Below, piece after piece: positions 60,557-64,000 of a stretch of 64,000 nt of DNA. The notes under the pieces are model-generated. The model ran no database searches and was not told where the DNA came from. It saw nothing but the letters and a program-made list of their open reading frames with translations. The DNA is from Aquamicrobium sp. GTDB taxonomy: Bacteria > Pseudomonadota > Alphaproteobacteria > Rhizobiales > Rhizobiaceae. The DNA is taken from the NCBI RefSeq assembly GCF_023954335.1, contig NZ_JAMLIE010000001.1, positions 2,108,001-2,172,000 on the forward strand, in the 5' to 3' direction. Every line of letters starts with the position of its first letter. The stretch's first letter is position 1. Made by a program: the position numbers and the translations under genes.

Positions 60557-62016
60557 GCGGGTTTTCCTTCGACGCCACCGTCGCCGTGCTGGTGATCCCG
60601 GCCATCGCCGCCGCCGTGCTCGCGCTTCTGCCAGGCTATCGTGCTGCCGCCCGCGTCAACGTCCTCGCCAGCTTCATGACGTTCCTCGCCGCGCTGTCGC
60701 TGTTCGCCGGCGGGAAGGGGGAGGCCGGCCAGTACCTCTTCGTCGACGAGCTCAACATCGTCTTCATCGTCCTCAACACCTTCGTCGGCTTCACCGCCAG
60801 CCTGTTCAGCGCCGGCTACATCCGCCACGAGCTGGAGGGCGGCCGCATCTCGCCGGCGAATTTGCGTTTCTACCACGCCATGTACCAGACGATGCTGTTC
60901 GGCATGAACCTCGCCTTCGTCGCCAACAATATCGGCCTGATGTGGGTGGCGGTCGAGCTGGCGACGCTGACGACGGTGCTGATGGTCGGCCTCTACCGCA
61001 CCCATGAGGCGCTGGAGGCGGCGTGGAAATACTTCATCCTCGGCTCGGTCGGCATCGCGCTGGCGCTGTTCGGCACCATCCTCGTCTACATGGCGGCGCA
61101 GCCCGTGGTCGGCGAGGGCAACGACGCCATGGTGTGGACGGTGCTGGTCGCCAATGCCTCCGGCTTCGACGCCGGGCTGCTCAACCTCGCCTTCGTCTTC
61201 CTGCTGATCGGCTACGGCACCAAGGTCGGCCTCGCGCCGCTCCATGCGTGGCTGCCCGACGCCCATGCCGAAGGCCCGACGCCGATCTCGGCGGTGCTGT
61301 CCGGCCTCCTGCTCAACGTCGCGCTCTATGCCGTGCTGCGCTTCAAGATCCTGCTCGCCGCCAGCCCCGGGGCGCTCGCGCCCGGCCCGCTGATGATCGG
61401 CATGGGGCTCGTCTCGCTGGTCTTCGCCGCGTTCATGCTCTACCGCCGCCGCGACATCAAGCGCCTGTTCGCCTATTCCTCGATCGAGCATATGGGCATC
61501 ATCGTCTTCGCCTTCGGCATGGGCGGGCCACTGGCCAATTTCGCCGGCCTGCTGCACATGGTCATGCACAGCCTGACCAAGTCGGCGATCTTCTATTGCG
61601 TCGGCCACATCGCCCAGATCAGGGGCACGCAGAAGATGACGGAGATTTCCGGCATGACCGTCACCCACCCGGCGCTCGGCTGGGCCTTCCTCGTCGGCGT
61701 CGCGGCGATCGCCGGCCTGCCGCCGATGGGCGTGTTCATGAGCGAGTTCCTGATCGTCACCTCGACCTTCGCCGTCGAGCCGTGGCTTGCCGTGCCGCTG
61801 GTCGCCGGCCTCGTCGTCGCCTTCGGCGCGCTGATGATGCGCGCGACCGGCATCGCCTTCGGCGAGCCGCCGGAAAACCGGCCGGCTGGAAATGGGCCCG
61901 GCTGGCTCGCCTATATGCCGATCTACGCGCATCTGGCGCTGGTGCTGGCGGCCGGCATCTACCTGCCGCCGGCGCTGGTCGGCTGGTTCCGGCATGTCGC
62001 CGGACTTCTCGGCTAG
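60553..62016 (+). CDS. hyfF: HyfF-like proton/ion-antiporter subunit
   Basis: A 487-residue antiporter-like subunit (about 14 helices). It keeps the Glu in LMWVAVELATLTTVLMVGLY, the Lys in GYGTKVGLAPLHAWLPDAHA, the loop EGPTPISAVLSGLLLNVALY, the RRRDIKRLFAYSSIEHMGII segment and His/Lys in MVMHSLTKSAIFYCVGHIAQ. All proton-path residues expected in Nuo/Mrp antiporters are present. It is followed by hyfG after 13 bases. Confidence 0.88.
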   Translation: MSGFSFDATVAVLVIPAIAAAVLALLPGYRAAARVNVLASFMTFLAALSLFAGGKGEAGQYLFVDELNIVFIVLNTFVGFTASLFSAGYIRHELEGGRISPANLRFYHAMYQTMLFGMNLAFVANNIGLMWVAVELATLTTVLMVGLYRTHEALEAAWKYFILGSVGIALALFGTILVYMAAQPVVGEGNDAMVWTVLVANASGFDAGLLNLAFVFLLIGYGTKVGLAPLHAWLPDAHAEGPTPISAVLSGLLLNVALYAVLRFKILLAASPGALAPGPLMIGMGLVSLVFAAFMLYRRRDIKRLFAYSSIEHMGIIVFAFGMGGPLANFAGLLHMVMHSLTKSAIFYCVGHIAQIRGTQKMTEISGMTVTHPALGWAFLVGVAAIAGLPPMGVFMSEFLIVTSTFAVEPWLAVPLVAGLVVAFGALMMRATGIAFGEPPENRPAGNGPGWLAYMPIYAHLALVLAAGIYLPPALVGWFRHVAGLLG

Positions 62017-62029
62017 GGGGGCGCGGACG

Positions 62030-63544
62030 ATGACGGAACGCGACTGGCAGGGCATCTCGGGGCGACTGGCTGAGCGTCATTCCGGCGCGCCGCGGCTCGA
62101 TGTCGACGCCGACAACTGGTTGGCCGCCGCCTCGGCCCTGTCCTCAGGCCGCTTCTCGCTGCTCGGCCTGTGGGGCGACGACGGGGTCGTCCATATGGCC
62201 GTCCATGTCCGCGAGGAGCCGGGCGAGATGGCGGTGCTGTCGCTCGCCTGCGAGGGCGGCGACTTCCCCTCGGTCGGGCGGCTGCATGCGCCGGCGATCC
62301 GGCTGGAGCGGGCGATCCACGACCTCTTCGGCCTCGTGCCGGAGGACGCGCCGGACTTGCGGCCGTGGCTCGACCATGGCCGCTGGGGCGTGCGCCATCC
62401 GCTCGGCCGCGCCGAGCCGGCCGCCGGCGGCGACGACTACGCCTTCCTGCCGGCTGAAGGCGAGGGGCTGCACGTCATCCCCGTCGGCCCGGTGCATGCC
62501 GGTGTCATCGAGCCCGGCCATTTCCGCTTCACCGTCAATGGCGAGACCGTGGTGCGGCTGGAAGCGCGGCTCGGCTACACCCACAAGGGCATCGAGGGGC
62601 TGATGCGCGGCGCAAGCCTCGACCGCGCCGTTTCCCTTGCCGGCCATGTCAGCGGCGACAGCGCGGTCGCCTATGCGCTTGCCTTCTGCCGGGCAGCCGA
62701 AGGCGCGCTCGGGCTGGAGGTGCCGGCGCGGGCGCATCATCTGCGCGCGCTGATGGCAGAGATGGAGCGGCTCGCCAACCACCTCGGCGACATCGGTGCG
62801 ATCTGCAACGACGCCGCCTTCTCGCTGATGCTCGCCCATTGCGGCGTGCTGCGCGAGCGGACCTTGCGCGCCGCCGAGGCCGCGTTCGGTCATAGGCTGA
62901 TGCACGGCCTTGTCGTGCCGGGAGGCGTTTCCGCCGACCTGACGGGCGAGGGCGCGGCGACCATCCGTGCGTTGGTGGCGGAAATCCGGGAAAAGTTTCC
63001 CGCGCTCGTCGCGCTCTACGACAACACCACCTCGCTTCAGGACCGCACGGTCGCCACCGGCGCGCTGAAGCCCGAGCTCGCCCGCCGCTTCGCCGCCGGC
63101 GGCCCGGTCGGGCGTGCCTCGGGGCGGGCCTTCGACGCCCGCAAGGCCTTCGCCTACGCGCCCTACGACCGGTTGTCCTTCGAGGTGCCGGTGTTCGAGG
63201 AAGGCGACGTCAATGCCCGCGTCTGGGTGCGCATCCGCGAGGTCGAGCAGAGCCTCGCGCTGGTCGGGCACCTGCTCGGCTCGCTCCCCGACGGGCCGGT
63301 GCGCGCGGCAGTCGAGCCTGCCGGCGAGACGCGCGAAGGCGTCGCCGTCGTCGAGGGTTTTCGTGGCGACGTGCTGGTCTGGTTGCGGCTTGGCGCGGAC
63401 CGCGCGGTCGAGCGCTGCCATCTGCGCGACCCATCATGGTTCCAGTGGCCGCTGCTGGAAGCGGCGATAGAGGGCAACATCGTCGCCGACTTCCCACTGT
63501 GCAACAAGTCGTTCAACTGCTCCTATTCAGGGCACGATCTCTAG
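62030..63544 (+). CDS. hyfG: HyfG-like large subunit lacking NiFe-site cysteines
   Basis: A 504-residue fused NuoC-NuoD-like protein (residues 1-150 NuoC-like, including IRLERAIHDLFGLVPEDAPD; 160-504 NuoD/hydrogenase-large-like, with RLEARLGYTHKGIEGLMRGA). In true group 4 hydrogenases the first Ni-ligand motif RxCGxC follows this helix; here it reads HVSGDS (208-211 SGDS). The usual C-terminal DPCxxC is likewise absent; the protein ends NKSFNCSYSGHDL. Thus no [NiFe] centre can be bound. Such proteins belong to the energy-converting hydrogenase-related (Ehr) group. The call as a hydrogenase should be avoided. Confidence 0.85.
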   Translation: MTERDWQGISGRLAERHSGAPRLDVDADNWLAAASALSSGRFSLLGLWGDDGVVHMAVHVREEPGEMAVLSLACEGGDFPSVGRLHAPAIRLERAIHDLFGLVPEDAPDLRPWLDHGRWGVRHPLGRAEPAAGGDDYAFLPAEGEGLHVIPVGPVHAGVIEPGHFRFTVNGETVVRLEARLGYTHKGIEGLMRGASLDRAVSLAGHVSGDSAVAYALAFCRAAEGALGLEVPARAHHLRALMAEMERLANHLGDIGAICNDAAFSLMLAHCGVLRERTLRAAEAAFGHRLMHGLVVPGGVSADLTGEGAATIRALVAEIREKFPALVALYDNTTSLQDRTVATGALKPELARRFAAGGPVGRASGRAFDARKAFAYAPYDRLSFEVPVFEEGDVNARVWVRIREVEQSLALVGHLLGSLPDGPVRAAVEPAGETREGVAVVEGFRGDVLVWLRLGADRAVERCHLRDPSWFQWPLLEAAIEGNIVADFPLCNKSFNCSYSGHDL

Positions 63545-64000
63545 ATGCGCAAGCTGCTGTTCCAAGGCCTGACAAGGCCGGCATTGACCGAGAAACCGCC
63601 CCTGCCGTCGCCGGATGCGCTACGCCAGCTTGCCGGGACGGTCGAGGGCGCGGCACGGCGCCGGCTCGGCCGCTCGCTGTCGATCCGCGCCGTCGATTCC
63701 GGCTCCTGCAACGACGCCGAGCTCGAGATCCACGCGTTGAACAACGCCTTCTACGACATCGAGCGCTTCGGCATCCGCTTCGTCGCCTCGCCGCGCCATG
63801 CCGACGTGCTGCTCGTCACCGGCCCGGTGACGAAGAACATGGCCCAAGCGCTGGAGCGGACTTTTCATGCCATGCCCGACCCGAAATGGGTGGTCGCGGT
63901 GGGCGACGATGCCGCAACCGGCGGCGTCTTCGCCGGCAGCTATGCCTGCGAGGGCGGGGCAGGGGCCATCCTGCCGGTCGACCTCACGATCCCCGGCGAC
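63545..64000 (+). CDS. hyfI: HyfI-like small subunit (NuoB family), cut by window end, cluster ligands replaced
   Basis: The first 152 residues of a NuoB/HycG-like subunit: AVDSGSCNDAELEIHALNNA, FYDIERFGIRFVASPRHADV LLVTGPVTKNM and VVAVGDDAATGGVFAGSYAC EGG. In relatives four cysteines bind the N2-type [4Fe-4S] cluster in CxxC, VGDCA and PGCPP. Here the positions read C55, A58, D122 and D152, so three of four are lost. The remaining fold features are well conserved, so the protein is probably made. The stop lies outside the window. Confidence 0.85.
   Translation, partial: MRKLLFQGLTRPALTEKPPLPSPDALRQLAGTVEGAARRRLGRSLSIRAVDSGSCNDAELEIHALNNAFYDIERFGIRFVASPRHADVLLVTGPVTKNMAQALERTFHAMPDPKWVVAVGDDAATGGVFAGSYACEGGAGAILPVDLTIPGD

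Noticed and set aside
60070..62055. A 661-codon minus-strand frame antisense to hyfE/hyfF
   Set aside because: Same reason: low-complexity charged translation opposite well-recognised membrane proteins.
62030..63544. Functional [NiFe] hydrogenase large subunit
   Set aside because: Both CxxC ligand motifs are missing, so hydrogenase activity is not supported even though overall similarity to HyfG/HycE is strong.
1..64000. CRISPR array, phage cluster or toxin-antitoxin pair
   Set aside because: No regularly spaced repeats were seen. One phage-tail-like fragment is isolated, and the small HTH gene at 56666 has no toxin partner.

Overview
The window comes from a GC-rich alphaproteobacterium, most likely of the order Hyphomicrobiales (rhizobia and relatives). 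The clearest pointers are a RirA-type iron regulator with its three cysteines, an Omp25/Omp31-type outer-membrane barrel domain, a StcD/DgcA-like flavin demethylase, and IS families common in that order. It reads as a chromosome interrupted by several accessory blocks. No integrase, CRISPR array, rRNA or replication origin is visible.

Layout. 1-0.65 kb: 3' end of an MBL-fold hydrolase gene and tRNA-Ser(GGA). 0.8-3.95 kb: nested IS wreckage (truncated IS3, an IS256 fragment, a DUF1403-like tail, and an IS5 element split by a decayed second IS256 with an 8-bp target duplication). 4.1-14.6 kb: a divergent MarR-type regulator and a seven-gene hydantoin-type catabolic operon (hyuA/hyuB-like amidohydrolase, ribose-class ABC importer, N-carbamoyl amidohydrolase, zinc-free oxidoreductase). 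15.0-19.3 kb: a transposon end with a TniB remnant, two IS3 elements, and gene and phage fragments. 19.4-25.5 kb: TetR, an HlyD/FtsX/ATPase ABC export system, a small membrane protein and a P1B-4 metal ATPase. 25.5-32.7 kb: ApbE, a PepSY-flavodoxin-reductase fusion, a DUF2271 protein with a flavinylation motif, three small PepSY proteins and a divergent two-component system. 32.7-41.5 kb: a resistance block between two 35-bp imperfect direct repeats (PadR-ChrA, arsR-arsC-acr3-arsH, DUF924, cupin, second P1B-4 ATPase). 41.9-50.6 kb: iron uptake (STN-TonB receptor fused to an Omp25-like barrel, FecR, FecI, a second TonB receptor, a truncated AraC regulator). 50.6-56.5 kb: TetR plus a StcD-like flavoenzyme, tRNA-Gly(TCC), rirA, a GNAT acetyltransferase and a DUF445 membrane protein. 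56.7-64.0 kb: a small HTH gene and hyfB-hyfC-hyfE-hyfF-hyfG-hyfI-like genes, the last cut by the window edge.

How the genes work together. The hyu-like operon can import and open a cyclic ureide or hydantoin and remove the carbamoyl group, probably under the MarR regulator through twin palindromes ATCCAnnTGGAT. The ApbE block looks like an envelope electron-transfer chain: NAD(P)H electrons would enter the cytosolic reductase half of the PepSY fusion, cross the membrane, and reach a covalently flavinylated periplasmic DUF2271 protein, with the two-component system controlling it through a shared 18-bp site. The arsenic genes form a tightly overlapping reduction, export and ArsH operon. The Hyf-like complex keeps its ion-pumping membrane subunits, but its catalytic-type subunits have lost the NiFe-site motifs and, in HyfI, three of four iron-sulfur ligands. 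It is therefore unlikely to be a hydrogenase and is the most unusual system in the window.
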